Shown: piece by piece, positions 9,091 to 18,157 of the stretch | Position numbering within the stretch: position 1 is the stretch's first letter | Layout: each line of letters opens with the position of its first letter | NCBI RefSeq assembly: GCF_025061645.1 | Contig: NZ_JANYMP010000017.1 | Location: 124,001-188,000, forward strand | DNA from: Umezawaea endophytica | GTDB lineage: Bacteria > Actinomycetota > Actinomycetes > Mycobacteriales > Pseudonocardiaceae | Reading direction: 5' to 3' | DNA: 64,000 nucleotides | Notes under the pieces: model-generated | Database searches by the model: none | Told to the model about the DNA's origin: nothing | Seen by the model: only the letters and a program-made list of their open reading frames with translations | Position numbers and translations under genes: made by a program

Positions 9091-10037
9091 CCCGGCGGCG
9101 CATGCTGTCCGGGGTCGCCGCGCTGGTCCTCGTGGTCCTGCTGGGCACCGGGTACGTCCTGTGGACCGTCACCAAGGAGGGTGCCGCGGCCGCGGGCGGG
9201 CAGAGCAGCACCGGGCTGCGGTTCGTCGACCAGACCGACGGGCGCAACCGGGTGGACGTGCTGGCCGCCGACGGGTCGAGGACGGCGGGTTCGCTGCGCT
9301 GCCAACGGGTCTACTCGGCGGGAGGCACGACCGTCTGCCTGCGGCTCGCGGGGTTGGGCCCGTCCTACGAGGTGGCGGTGCTGGACTCCTCCGGCGCCAC
9401 GGTGAAGACCGTCGGCCTGCCGGGTGTGCCCAGCCGGGCGCGCGTCTCCGCCTCGGGGAAGATCGTGTCCTGGACGGTGTTCGTGGTCGGCGACTCGTAC
9501 GCCGTGCCGGGCGGCTTCTCCACCCGCACGGGCTACATCGACCTGCGCGACGGCACCGTCGTGGAGTCGCTGGAGCACTTCACCTCGACGATCGAGGGCA
9601 AGGTCGAGCAGCGGGAGAACGTCAACTACTGGGGTGTCACCGTCGCCGAGGACGACAACACGTTCTACGCGACGCTCGGTTCCGGCAGTCAGAACTGGCT
9701 CGTCAAGGGCGATCTGCGCGCCAAGACCATGGAGACCGTCCGGCCGGGGGCCGAGTGCCCGTCGCTCTCGCCGGACGGCAAGCGGGTGGCGTACAAGAAG
9801 CGCGCCGGTTCCCTCGGGGCCTGGCAGTTGGCGGTGCTGGACCTGGCCTCCGGCAAGGAGACCCCGATCCCGAACAGCCACGGCATGGACGACCAGGCGG
9901 CCTGGCTGGACGACTCGACCCTCGCCTACGCGAAGGTCCCGCAGGGCGAGGCGCCCGCGATCTACTCCTCCGCCGCCGACGGCACCGGCGAAGCCGTGCT
10001 GCTCGCCGCGTCGGCCTCGTCCCCGTCCCCGCCGTGA
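9087..10037 (+). CDS. membrane-anchored TolB/PD40-like beta-propeller protein
   Basis: The 316-residue product has a basic start and one hydrophobic helix (residues about 8-26, a signal anchor). The extracytoplasmic domain includes WD40-like/PD40 repeat cores such as CPSLSPDGKRVAYKKR and LAVLDLASGKET. Two Cys (LRCQRVY and TTVCLRL) may form a disulphide. GTG at 9087 overlaps the MFS stop (GTGA) with GGAGG upstream, so it is the last gene of the 3981-10037 operon; a hairpin follows. Probably a surface sensor or assembly factor linked to polysaccharide export; function not assigned. Confidence 0.8.
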   Translation: MTRRRMLSGVAALVLVVLLGTGYVLWTVTKEGAAAAGGQSSTGLRFVDQTDGRNRVDVLAADGSRTAGSLRCQRVYSAGGTTVCLRLAGLGPSYEVAVLDSSGATVKTVGLPGVPSRARVSASGKIVSWTVFVVGDSYAVPGGFSTRTGYIDLRDGTVVESLEHFTSTIEGKVEQRENVNYWGVTVAEDDNTFYATLGSGSQNWLVKGDLRAKTMETVRPGAECPSLSPDGKRVAYKKRAGSLGAWQLAVLDLASGKETPIPNSHGMDDQAAWLDDSTLAYAKVPQGEAPAIYSSAADGTGEAVLLAASASSPSPP

Positions 10038-10121
10038 CGCCCTTCGCCTGAAGGGCTCGGTCCCGGCAACCGCCCCGGCAATCGGCTCGGTCCCGACCCG
10101 CGCCCTGTTCCCCACGAACAG

Positions 10122-10161
10122 CTCGTCCCCGTTCCCACCGCGAGGCGGGGACGGGGACGAG
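10122..10161. terminator. hairpin between convergent genes
   Basis: An 11-bp perfect stem (CTCGTCCCCGT at 10122-10132 with ACGGGGACGAG at 10151-10161) is extended by about four inner pairs around a loop of roughly 10 nt. There is no U-tract, as is common in actinomycetes. It lies between the stops at 10037 (plus) and 10170 (minus) and could serve both. Confidence 0.75.
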
Positions 10162-10169
10162 TCGTCAGG

Positions 10170-11315
10170 TCAGGGCTGGTCGACGGGCTTGCCGCTCGCG
10201 GCGAGGTTGCCGGACCACTGGGCGATGCCGACGCCCTTGTCCACCAGCACCTCGCCCCAGCCGCCCGTGGTGGGGCCGAACTTGTTGTCCGTCACGACCG
10301 CCCCGGACATGGGGCCCTCCAGCCGCACGATGTAGCCGCCGCCCGCGAGGAAGTTGCCGACGACCTGGAGGTTCTGCGAGCTGTTCCCGCTCGGCTGCAC
10401 GAAGACCGCGCCGTTCTGGTGCGTGCCGTCGTACGCGACGCCGTCCGGGCCCTCGATGTCGATCCGGTTGTACCTGATCGACAGGTCCGGCCCGCCGTAG
10501 CTCTGGATGCCGTCATTGTGAGTGTTGTTCGGGTATGACCCGATCCTGGCCAGGTCGTGGATGTAGTTCTGCTCGATCCTGCTCCGACCGGGCCCGTTCT
10601 GGATGCCGTCCGGAGTTCCGGAGATGTCGTTCCGCAGGATCGTCATCGTCGAATCGCCGTGAATCGCGCCGTTGCCCCACTGGTCCTGCGGGCCGCCTTC
10701 ACCAGCCTTCCACCGAATGGTGGAGTCCTGAATGTCGAGGTGGCCCTTCATTCCGAGGACCGCGGACTGGGCGCTGCGGTTGCCCTCGATGATCGAATCC
10801 TTGACGGTGAGGGTGCCGCTCCCCTGGAAGGTGACGCCGCCCTTCACGAAAACCTTGTCCAGCGTCACGTCATTTCCGGTGACCTGGAGCACACCGGAAT
10901 TCCACGTGGTGCCGCTCGGCCCCTTGCCGGGGCCGTCGATCACGGTGAGGGATCCCGGATCGCCGCGGAAGCCGACCTGGCCCGCCGACGGCACCGTGCC
11001 CGGCGCGACCGAGCCGCCGCCTGGAGGTGCCGGGGGCGCTGGTGGCCTGACCACGGGTGGGAGGGAGACGGGCGGCGCCGGTGGCGCGCTGCTCGCCGAA
11101 CTGGGCGGCGCGCTGGACGACGGCGGAGGACTTGCGGCCACGGCGGTTCCCGAAGAAATCGTGGAATCCGTTCCGGGCGAGGAGACCGGTCTGCCCGCGG
11201 CCGGGCCGCAGGCCGCGGTGAGCACGGCACCACCTGCCACGATCGCGAGCATGAATCTTTTTCTCGTTCTTCGCGACGCCGTTCTCTCCGCGGACAACTG
11301 AGGTCGTGCGGACAT
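10170..11315 (-). CDS. lipoprotein with right-handed parallel beta-helix domain
   Basis: The 381-residue product has a lipobox (LTAAC-G near residue 37), so it is probably anchored on the outer face of the membrane. A Ser/Pro/Ala-rich linker runs to about residue 105. The rest shows pectate-lyase-like beta-helix turns, such as VTGNDVTLDKVFVKGGV, GNGAIHGDSTMTILRNDISG, and IEQNYIHDL with a DGIQ turn. Such folds bind or cleave polysaccharide, so it may trim or organise the polymer made here; no catalytic set can be assigned. ATG at 11315 is preceded by GGAAGGA; the ATG at 11339 lacks a good ribosome-binding site. It is divergent from the Wzz-like gene across 386 bp. Confidence 0.82.
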   Translation of the reverse strand: MSARPQLSAERTASRRTRKRFMLAIVAGGAVLTAACGPAAGRPVSSPGTDSTISSGTAVAASPPPSSSAPPSSASSAPPAPPVSLPPVVRPPAPPAPPGGGSVAPGTVPSAGQVGFRGDPGSLTVIDGPGKGPSGTTWNSGVLQVTGNDVTLDKVFVKGGVTFQGSGTLTVKDSIIEGNRSAQSAVLGMKGHLDIQDSTIRWKAGEGGPQDQWGNGAIHGDSTMTILRNDISGTPDGIQNGPGRSRIEQNYIHDLARIGSYPNNTHNDGIQSYGGPDLSIRYNRIDIEGPDGVAYDGTHQNGAVFVQPSGNSSQNLQVVGNFLAGGGYIVRLEGPMSGAVVTDNKFGPTTGGWGEVLVDKGVGIAQWSGNLAASGKPVDQP

Positions 11316-11701
11316 GACATCCTTCCGAGCCGGAAACATTTCGCCCCCCGCAGCGACCGAGGAACGGGTTGCTGCCCCTTCGGCGCCGGTACCTTAGGCA
11401 GATCGGCCCGAAGATCACAATGCGATCACGGGAGAAGTCGTGCTCACAATGACGAATTCCACCCACAGGGATGAACAGAGAGTGGCGATCTTGTCCTGTT
11501 CACCCAAATCGCCCGTGACGGTACTCTCGGGACAGGCCGCCCGTCATGGTTCATCCGGACCATCTCTTGTAGGGGTTCGGGACTTCGCAGCAGTCGCGGG
11601 GGTCACGTCGAGTAACGACCGGGCTGACCGAGCCGATTCGTTATCTAGTAGGCCACTGCGCTGTCCGGCGCCGTGGGGCAACTGCCATCGTTGGGACGCG
11701 G
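11316..11701. other. 386-bp divergent intergenic region
   Basis: This separates the beta-helix lipoprotein (minus) from the chain-length/polymerase operon (plus), so it should hold promoters for both. No convincing ORF is seen. A direct repeat GATCAC starts at 11413 and 11424, an 11-bp spacing typical of OmpR-type regulator sites. No clear sigma70 boxes could be assigned. Confidence 0.4.
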
Positions 11702-12502
11702 ATGGACTTGTGGAAGACGATTGTCGTCTTGCTGCGGCGGTGGTACGTCGCGGTGCCCGTCTTCGTGGTGACGCTCGGTCTTGCCGCGGGCACGTACGCC
11801 GCTGTGCCGATGCGCTACGAGTCGACGGGCACCGTCGTCCTCACCTCGCCCGCCGAGGGCGCCAGCAGCGAGGCGACCAAGCAGCGGGGGCTCACGAACC
11901 CCTTCCTGGCGTTCGACATGAGCCTCGGGGTCTCGGCGGCCATCATCATCCAGAGCCTCAGCACCGAGAGCGTGCAGAAGTCGCTCGGCGCGGACGGCGA
12001 GGACACCACGTACGTGATCAGCGGCGCCGAGATCGGCGGACCGTTCATCAACGTCGTCGCGGAGAGCACCTCCGAGGCTGAGGCCAAGGCGACCGTGACG
12101 CGGGTGCTGGAACGGGTGCAGAAGGACCTGGCGGACCGCCAGGCGGCCCTGCAAGCCCCTCCCGGCACCTTCATCAAGGTCGAGACGGTGATCCAGCCGA
12201 CCAAGCCGGAACCCCAGCGGGGCGGGAAGCTGCGCGCGACGGGCGCCGCGGTCGTGCTCGGGTTCGCCGCGATGCTGACCGTGGTGTACGGCCTGGAGAG
12301 CCGGGCGCAGGCCAAGCGCAAGAAGAAGGGGAAGGACGACAAGGGCAAGGCGGACGGTCCCCCGCCTCCCCCGGACGACGATGACGACCAGGCCATCGGC
12401 TGGCCGAAGGCCGAGGCCCCGCAGAACGGCGACGCGGTGCCCTGGGCAGCTCCGACGCTGCGCATGAAGCCCGCCACCACCGGGTCCAAGCGCTCGGGGT
12501 GA
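11702..12502 (+). CDS. Wzz/CapA-like chain-length or polymer export regulator
   Basis: The 266-residue protein has a Wzz-like layout. A TM helix lies near residues 14-34 (RRWYVAVPVFVVTLGLAAG), followed by an extracytoplasmic segment. A second TM helix lies near 181-198 (AAVVLGFAAMLTVVYGL). The cytoplasmic tail is rich in Lys, Pro and Asp (KRKKKGKDDKGK, then PPPPPDDDDD) and has no tyrosine-kinase Walker motif. Polysaccharide co-polymerases of this type control polymer length together with the polymerase, and the next genes are polymerase-like and flippase-like. Only a weak GGGA site precedes the ATG. Confidence 0.75.
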   Translation: MDLWKTIVVLLRRWYVAVPVFVVTLGLAAGTYAAVPMRYESTGTVVLTSPAEGASSEATKQRGLTNPFLAFDMSLGVSAAIIIQSLSTESVQKSLGADGEDTTYVISGAEIGGPFINVVAESTSEAEAKATVTRVLERVQKDLADRQAALQAPPGTFIKVETVIQPTKPEPQRGGKLRATGAAVVLGFAAMLTVVYGLESRAQAKRKKKGKDDKGKADGPPPPPDDDDDQAIGWPKAEAPQNGDAVPWAAPTLRMKPATTGSKRSG

Positions 12503-13830
12503 GCGCCGTGCTCCCCGTCCGGGACGGCACCCGGTCGCCCGTGCGGGTCGACGGCGCCACGCTCGCGTGCCTGTTCGCGTTGGCGATGACGCTCATCCCG
12601 GCCCGGCTCATCTTCGCGAAGCTGCCGCTGGCGCTGACGCCCGCGATGCTCGTCGGTCTGCTCATGGGCGTGGTGTGGTTCTGCGCGCAGATGGTCGACA
12701 CCGTGGGCGTCGCCAAGGGCCGCAGCGCCGTGCGCACCGCCTTCTTCCTCTTCGCGCTGTCGCAGGTCGCCACCTACGGCTACGCCACGTACAGCTACCT
12801 CCCCGAGGACGAGCTGAAGGCCACCGACCGCACGTTCATCACGTTGATGGCGTTCGTGTGCGTGGGCCTGGCGGTGTGCGACGGCGTCCGCGGGCTCGTC
12901 CGGATCGACCGCGTGCTCAAGGTCCTCGTCGGCGGCTCGACGTTCATGGCCGTGGTCGGCATCCTCCAGTTCGCGCTGGGCTTCGACCTCACCAAGTACC
13001 TGATGCTGCCGGGTCTCCAGCTCGCGGGCGACATCTCGTTCGTGCTGGAGCGCTCGAACTTCCGCAGGCCCGCGGGCACGGCGGAGCACCCCATCGAGTT
13101 CGGGGTGGTCTGCGCCATGGCCGTGCCCCTCGCACTGCACTACGCGTTCCGGGCGAAGGACTACGGCGGCCCGCAACTGCGGTGGTGGCTGTCGCTGGGG
13201 CTGCTCGCGGTCGCGGCCATGCAGTCGCTGTCCCGCTCCGCCGTGCTGGGCCTGTTCGTGGCGGGGATGGTGCTGATCCCGCACATGCGCAAGGGTCGCA
13301 GGATCCGCGCGGTCATCGCCTGCGCGGTCTTCCTGGTCGCGCTGCGCGGGCTGGTCCCCGGTCTGGTCGGCACGCTCGTCGCCCTGTTCACCAACATCGC
13401 CATCGACCCGAGCACCGGCAGCCGCACCAGGGCGATCGACCGGGCGGGCGAGGAGATAGCCCACCACCTGTGGCTCGGCCGCGGCATGGGCACGTACCTG
13501 CCGACGAAGTACGGCTACCTGGACAACCAGTACCTGGGCACGATGGTGATGGCCGGGCTGATCGGCCTCGCCGCGCTGATCTTCCTGTTCCTCGCGGCGG
13601 GGTACGCGGCCATGCGCGCCAGGCTGTTGAGCGACGACCCCCAGACCCGCGAGCTCGGCATCACGCTCGCCGCCTGCCTCACCATCCCGGCGATCTCCGC
13701 CGCCACCTTCGACCTGCTCGCCTTCTCCGTCGCGAGCGGGTTCGCGTTCCTCCTCATGGGGTGCAGCGGGGCGCTGCTGCGCGCGGTGCGGGACGAGCGG
13801 GCCACCAGACCTGAAGAGGTGCTCAGATGA
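12499..13830 (+). CDS. O-antigen ligase/polymerase (Wzy-like) membrane protein
   Basis: The 443-residue protein has about 11-12 hydrophobic segments and the large loop typical of the O-antigen ligase/Wzy family, containing RPAGTAEHPIEFG and the conserved SRSAVLGL region. Near residue 320 the segment HLWLGRGMGTYLP is typical of this family. The role is probably linkage of lipid-carried repeat units into polymer, outside the membrane. GTG at 12499 overlaps the previous stop by 4 bp, and the stop overlaps the flippase start by 4 bp, so the three genes are translationally coupled. Confidence 0.83.
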   Translation: MSAVLPVRDGTRSPVRVDGATLACLFALAMTLIPARLIFAKLPLALTPAMLVGLLMGVVWFCAQMVDTVGVAKGRSAVRTAFFLFALSQVATYGYATYSYLPEDELKATDRTFITLMAFVCVGLAVCDGVRGLVRIDRVLKVLVGGSTFMAVVGILQFALGFDLTKYLMLPGLQLAGDISFVLERSNFRRPAGTAEHPIEFGVVCAMAVPLALHYAFRAKDYGGPQLRWWLSLGLLAVAAMQSLSRSAVLGLFVAGMVLIPHMRKGRRIRAVIACAVFLVALRGLVPGLVGTLVALFTNIAIDPSTGSRTRAIDRAGEEIAHHLWLGRGMGTYLPTKYGYLDNQYLGTMVMAGLIGLAALIFLFLAAGYAAMRARLLSDDPQTRELGITLAACLTIPAISAATFDLLAFSVASGFAFLLMGCSGALLRAVRDERATRPEEVLR

Positions 13831-15275
13831 CAGCCGGGCAGCAGGACCGCTCGATCGGCAGCAAGGTCGGTCGTGGAGCGTTGTGGAGCCTCCTGAACAA
13901 CGTCGTCCTGCGGCTCGGGGTGCTCGTGTCCGGGATCGTGCTGGCCCGGCTGCTGTCACCGTCCGACTACGGCGTGTTCGCCGTGGCGCTGGTCGCCATG
14001 ACGCTGCTCCAGGCGTTCAACGAGCTCGGCGTGAGCCTCGCGCTGGTCCGCTGGGAGCGCGACGTGCGCGAGTTCGCGCCGACCGCCATGACGATCGCCG
14101 TGACCACCAGCACCGCCCTGTACGCGGTGGTCTGGTTCGCCGCGCCCGCGTTCTGCGACGCGATGGGCAGCCCGTCCGCCGTCGGCGTCCTGCGGGTGCT
14201 GTGCTTCGCCGTGGTGCTGGACGGGATCGCGGTCGTGCCCGCGACCATCCTGAACCGCGAGTTCATGCAGGCGCGCCGGTTCTTCACCGACTTCAGCTCG
14301 TTCGCGGTCAGCACCTCGATCACCATCACCCTGGCGGTCGGCGGCTGGGGCGCGATGAGCTTCGCGATCGGCCAGATCGCGGGCAACGTCGTGTCGGTCA
14401 CCGTCTACCTGATCCTGTGCCCGGTGAGGGTCCGTCCTGGCTGGGACCCGACGATCGCCAAGGACCTGGTCAGGTTCGGCCTGCCGCTGGCGGCGTCGAG
14501 CCTGCTCGTCCTCTCGGTGACCAACCTCGACAAGATCGCCATCGGCGCGCTGACCGACGAGGTCACGCTCGGCCTGTACCTGATGGCGTTCAACCAGTCC
14601 AGCCTCCCGCTCCAGGTCTTCTCCGAAGCGGCCCGCCGGGTCTCGCTGGCCGGGTTCTCCCGGCTGCGCGACGACTCGGCGCAACTGGAGCAGTCGCTCG
14701 CCCGCGGGGTCGGCCTGCTGATGGCCGCCACGATCCCGGTGTGCGCGCTGCTGGCCTGCTACGCCCAGCCCGCGCTGTCGTTCGTCTACGGCGAGAAGTG
14801 GGTGCCCGCCGCCCAGGCGTTGCAGATCCTCGCCGTGCTCGGCCTCGTCCGGGTCGTGCTGTTCATCGGGTACGACCTGCTCGTCGCGCTCGACGGGAAC
14901 CGCGTCCTGCTCGGCCTGCAAGCGCTGTGGCTGGCGACGATGCTGCCCGCGCTGCTGATCGCGACCAAGCTGGACGGCATCCGGGGCGCGAGCCTCGCGC
15001 TGCTGGGGGTGGCGGCCCTGGTCGTGCTGCCCGCGTTCATCGTCGTGCTCGAACGCCGCGGCGTCCGGCTGTGGTCCACGTTCCTCGCCTGCCGCAGGCC
15101 GCTGCTCGGCGGCGCGCTCGTCGTGGCGTCCGCGTTCGTCGTCCGGTCCTTCGTGGACGGTTCCTTCGCCCAACTCGCCGTCGGCGGTCTCGTGGCCGTC
15201 GCGGTCTACCTCCCGGTGGTGTCCCCGATGCGTTCCCTCCTTCCCGGCCGGTCACCCGTGGCGGTGGCCGCGTGA
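13827..15275 (+). CDS. polysaccharide flippase (Wzx/MATE-like, MOP superfamily)
   Basis: The 482-residue integral membrane protein has about 12-14 hydrophobic segments. The family opening is present: KVGRGALWSLLNNVVLRLG, then ARLLSPSDYGVFA, typical of RfbX/Wzx-type lipopolysaccharide exporters. It likely flips the lipid-linked repeat unit across the membrane before polymerisation by the preceding gene's product. ATG overlaps the upstream stop (ATGA), and its TGA overlaps the next GTG. Family is clear; repeat-unit specificity is not. Confidence 0.87.
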   Translation: MTAGQQDRSIGSKVGRGALWSLLNNVVLRLGVLVSGIVLARLLSPSDYGVFAVALVAMTLLQAFNELGVSLALVRWERDVREFAPTAMTIAVTTSTALYAVVWFAAPAFCDAMGSPSAVGVLRVLCFAVVLDGIAVVPATILNREFMQARRFFTDFSSFAVSTSITITLAVGGWGAMSFAIGQIAGNVVSVTVYLILCPVRVRPGWDPTIAKDLVRFGLPLAASSLLVLSVTNLDKIAIGALTDEVTLGLYLMAFNQSSLPLQVFSEAARRVSLAGFSRLRDDSAQLEQSLARGVGLLMAATIPVCALLACYAQPALSFVYGEKWVPAAQALQILAVLGLVRVVLFIGYDLLVALDGNRVLLGLQALWLATMLPALLIATKLDGIRGASLALLGVAALVVLPAFIVVLERRGVRLWSTFLACRRPLLGGALVVASAFVVRSFVDGSFAQLAVGGLVAVAVYLPVVSPMRSLLPGRSPVAVAA

Positions 15276-16057
15276 ACCGCAACCCCGTGTCCGCGACCGC
15301 CCGCAAGGCCCTGCGCGACACCTTCGGCCTGTGGCCCATGCACGAGGCCCGCAACCACCTGGCGCTCGGCCGCCAGGTGCCCGCCCTGCGGCGCTTCGAG
15401 GACGCGGAGGTGGCCAGGCTGGGCCCCACGCCCGGCACCGCGCTGGTGGCGACGGTCATCCCGACCTACCGGCGTCCCGAACTGCTGGTGGACGCCGTCG
15501 AGTCCGCGCTCGCCCAGACGGTCGTCGACCAGACCGTCATCGTGGTCGACGACGGCGCCGGACTGCCCGCGCTGCCGGACGACCCCCGCCTGCGCGCCGT
15601 GAGCCTGTCCCGCAACACCGCCGTGCTGGGCCTGGTGCGCAACGTGGGCGTCCGCCTGACCCGGTCCCGGTTCCTGGCGTTCCTGGACGACGACAACACC
15701 TGGCGGTCGGACCACCTGGAACTCGCGCTGGCCGGGCTGTCCCGCGGGGCCGACGTGGTCTACACGGCGGTGGAACGGCGTCGTGCGGACGGATCCGTCC
15801 TCGACGTGCTGACCGAGGAGTTCGACCGCCGCACCTTCCGGGACGGCACCCCCTACGTGGACGCCAACTCGCTGGTCGTGCGCCGCTCCGACGACGTCGT
15901 GTTCAGCCTCCTGCCGCGCACGAAGTCCACGCTGCCCAAGGAGGACTGGGAGTTCGTGCACCGGCTGGCGAAGCGCCACGTCGTCGAGCACGTGCCCGAG
16001 CCGACGGTGCGCTACCTGGTGAACGAGGACAGCTACTACACCGCCTGGACCGGCTGA
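15272..16057 (+). CDS. glycosyltransferase family 2
   Basis: The 261-residue GT-A enzyme carries ATVIPTYRRPELL, IVVDDGAG, FLAFLDDDNTW (DDD metal site) and KEDWEFVHRLAK near the C-terminus. It probably adds one sugar of the polysaccharide repeat unit at the cytoplasmic face. GTG at 15272 overlaps the flippase stop (GTGA). The first 45 residues precede the GT fold and look helical. Its 3' end overlaps the convergent acyltransferase gene by 22 bp, so the two transcripts form antisense tails. Confidence 0.87.
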   Translation: MNRNPVSATARKALRDTFGLWPMHEARNHLALGRQVPALRRFEDAEVARLGPTPGTALVATVIPTYRRPELLVDAVESALAQTVVDQTVIVVDDGAGLPALPDDPRLRAVSLSRNTAVLGLVRNVGVRLTRSRFLAFLDDDNTWRSDHLELALAGLSRGADVVYTAVERRRADGSVLDVLTEEFDRRTFRDGTPYVDANSLVVRRSDDVVFSLLPRTKSTLPKEDWEFVHRLAKRHVVEHVPEPTVRYLVNEDSYYTAWTG

Positions 16058-17109
16058 CCGCGCCCGCGGGCGAGCAGCCGGTAGGCGGGCCGCTCGACGA
16101 ACCGGTGCAGCAGCCACGCGGCGCCCAGCGACACGAGGAGCATGACGCCCGCGGCCACCGCCGCGGGCGGCCCCCGGAAGCCGGTCTCCTCCAAGGCTTC
16201 CGCCAGCGTGCGGATCACCGCGTGGTGCACCAGGTAGAACGCGAACGACAGTTCGCCGAGGCGCACCGCGACCCGGCTGCTCCACACCGACCGGACCCCG
16301 TCGACGTCCGCCACGGCGGCGGCCGGGATGAGCAGGGCCAGCGGCACGATGGTCGCCGCGACGTAGCCGAACGTCCCCGGCAGGTGGGCGGACCCGAAGT
16401 AGGCCAGGAGGAACAGCCCGAACGCGGGCAGCGCCTTCACCCCGATCCACCGGCCCCGCTGGACGATCTTGGCCATCACCATGCCCAGCGCGAACTCCAG
16501 GACGCGCGTGAGCGGGCAGATGTACACCAGCCAGTAGGCCGCGCCGTCGGACAGCGGCATCGCGGCGACGGGGACGAGGAGCACCCCCAGCACGAGCGCG
16601 CAGGCGAGCGGCCACAGCCACCTGCTCCGCACGGCGTCGATCCCCTTCAGCAGCAGGGGGAACGCCGCGTAGAAGGCGACCTCGCAGGACAGCGACCACG
16701 CCGGGGTGTTCACGGCGAAGTACACGTCCGGCACAGGGATCCAGGCCTGCACCAGGAGGAGCCCGAGCACCACCGCGAGCGGTGACACGTCGTGCACCCC
16801 GAGCAGGAGCAGCCCGACGACGGCGAGGGACCACGTCACCACGTGGTTCGGGAAGACGCGGGCGGCGCGGCGGCGCCACGTCGACGCCGCGGTGTCGTCG
16901 GGGCGCGCCGACCACGTGAGGACGAACCCCGACAGCACGAAGAAGAAGCTGACCCCGATGGCGCCGGGACCGAACAGCAGTCCCACGACGGATTCGGCGG
17001 GCCCTCCGCCGAACAGCCCCAGCGCGTTGAGGTGGAATCCGAACACCGCAAGGGCGGCCAGGAAGCGCAGCCCTGTCAGTGACGGCAGACGGAGGTCAGA
17101 CCCCCGCAC
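16036..17109 (-). CDS. acyltransferase 3 family membrane protein
   Basis: The 357-residue protein has about 10 TM helices and opens with LPSLTGLRFLAALAVFGFH, the conserved Arg/His start of acyltransferase-3 (OafA/NodX-like) proteins. FFFVLSGFVLTW and a late FAFYLVHHAVIRTL segment are also present. Such enzymes O-acylate sugars on the outer face of the membrane, so it may decorate the polymer made by this locus. GTG at 17109 overlaps the upstream glycosyltransferase stop by 14 bp. The stop overlaps the convergent GT2 gene by 22 bp. Confidence 0.88.
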   Translation of the reverse strand: MRGSDLRLPSLTGLRFLAALAVFGFHLNALGLFGGGPAESVVGLLFGPGAIGVSFFFVLSGFVLTWSARPDDTAASTWRRRAARVFPNHVVTWSLAVVGLLLLGVHDVSPLAVVLGLLLVQAWIPVPDVYFAVNTPAWSLSCEVAFYAAFPLLLKGIDAVRSRWLWPLACALVLGVLLVPVAAMPLSDGAAYWLVYICPLTRVLEFALGMVMAKIVQRGRWIGVKALPAFGLFLLAYFGSAHLPGTFGYVAATIVPLALLIPAAAVADVDGVRSVWSSRVAVRLGELSFAFYLVHHAVIRTLAEALEETGFRGPPAAVAAGVMLLVSLGAAWLLHRFVERPAYRLLARGRGQPVQAV

Positions 17110-18142
17110 GCTTCCACTGCCTCACCCGGTACACCTGCCGCACGCGGCGAGCCGCGGCGGTGAGCACGAGTGGGCGCAGCGCTCTCGCGGCGCGGGCGCC
17201 GAGGCGTTGTCTGAGGCGGAGCGTGTGCCACTCCGGGAGCTTCTCCGCGTCGTCGTACGCCTCCTTGGCGAACGCGACGAGTTCCTCGACCGGCTCGACC
17301 TCGGCCTGCCCCTTGTCGTAGGCGCGGCCCGCGCGGCGCAGCGCGTCCTTGGCGAGCACGCGCCGCAGGCCGACCTCCAGGTGACGGCCCTCGGGGAACT
17401 CGCCGTTGGCGCGGTCGAGCAGCGCGGTGTAGGCGACCAGGCGCTGCCGCAGGTCGCCCACACCGGAGGCGGAGTAGTAGGACACCGACATGTTGTTGCC
17501 GTGCACCCGGTAGTACGCCTGGTCGACGCCCTTGAGGTAGCCGACGTCGGAGTGCAGCGCGAACCGCATCCACATCTCGATGTCACCGGAGTGCGGCAGC
17601 GCCGGGTCGTAGCCGCCGATCTTCTGCTGCAACGACGTGCGGACGACCACCTCGGGCGAGGTGATGCACCCGTCCCCGACCTCGAAGCGCCGCTTCAGCC
17701 AGGACCGGCCCTGGTAGACCTGCCAGCCCTTCGACTCGGTCCTGGCGGGCGGCAGCGGGTCGCTGCCGTCCCAGTGCAGCGGGCGGCCGTAGACGAACCC
17801 CACCTCGGGGTGGGCGTCCATCAGGTCGGCCGCCCGCTTGAGCGCACCGGGGGTGAGGGCGTCGTCCGCGGACAGCAGAGCGCAGTAGTCCGCGGACGCC
17901 CACCCCAGCAGGCCTTCGTTGTACGTGGCGATGTGACCCTTGTTGGTCTCGTGCTCCCAGACCTCGACCCGGCTGTCCGCCGCGGCGAGCTCCCTGGCGA
18001 CGTCCGCGCTCCCGTCACCGGAGGCGTCGTCGATCACCAGGACCCGGACGTCGACGCCCGGCTGGTCCAGCACGCTGCGCACCGCTGTCGGCAAGACCGC
18101 GCCGTACCGGTAGCACGGGATCACCACGTCAACTGAAGACAC
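17096..18142 (-). CDS. glycosyltransferase family 2
   Basis: The 348-residue protein has a GT2 fold: VDVVIPCYRYGAVLPTAV, VLVIDDASGDGS, ALLSADDALTPGAL (the DD metal site), and GDIEMWMRFAL. The C-terminal 100 residues are basic and helical (RRVRQVYRVRQWKR). Likely cytoplasmic addition of one repeat-unit sugar. It starts 15 bp after the DUF4082 protein stop and runs into the acyltransferase gene, so these three form one minus-strand unit. Confidence 0.88.
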   Translation of the reverse strand: MSSVDVVIPCYRYGAVLPTAVRSVLDQPGVDVRVLVIDDASGDGSADVARELAAADSRVEVWEHETNKGHIATYNEGLLGWASADYCALLSADDALTPGALKRAADLMDAHPEVGFVYGRPLHWDGSDPLPPARTESKGWQVYQGRSWLKRRFEVGDGCITSPEVVVRTSLQQKIGGYDPALPHSGDIEMWMRFALHSDVGYLKGVDQAYYRVHGNNMSVSYYSASGVGDLRQRLVAYTALLDRANGEFPEGRHLEVGLRRVLAKDALRRAGRAYDKGQAEVEPVEELVAFAKEAYDDAEKLPEWHTLRLRQRLGARAARALRPLVLTAAARRVRQVYRVRQWKRAGV

Positions 18143-18157
18143 TGCCCACTTCCTCCT

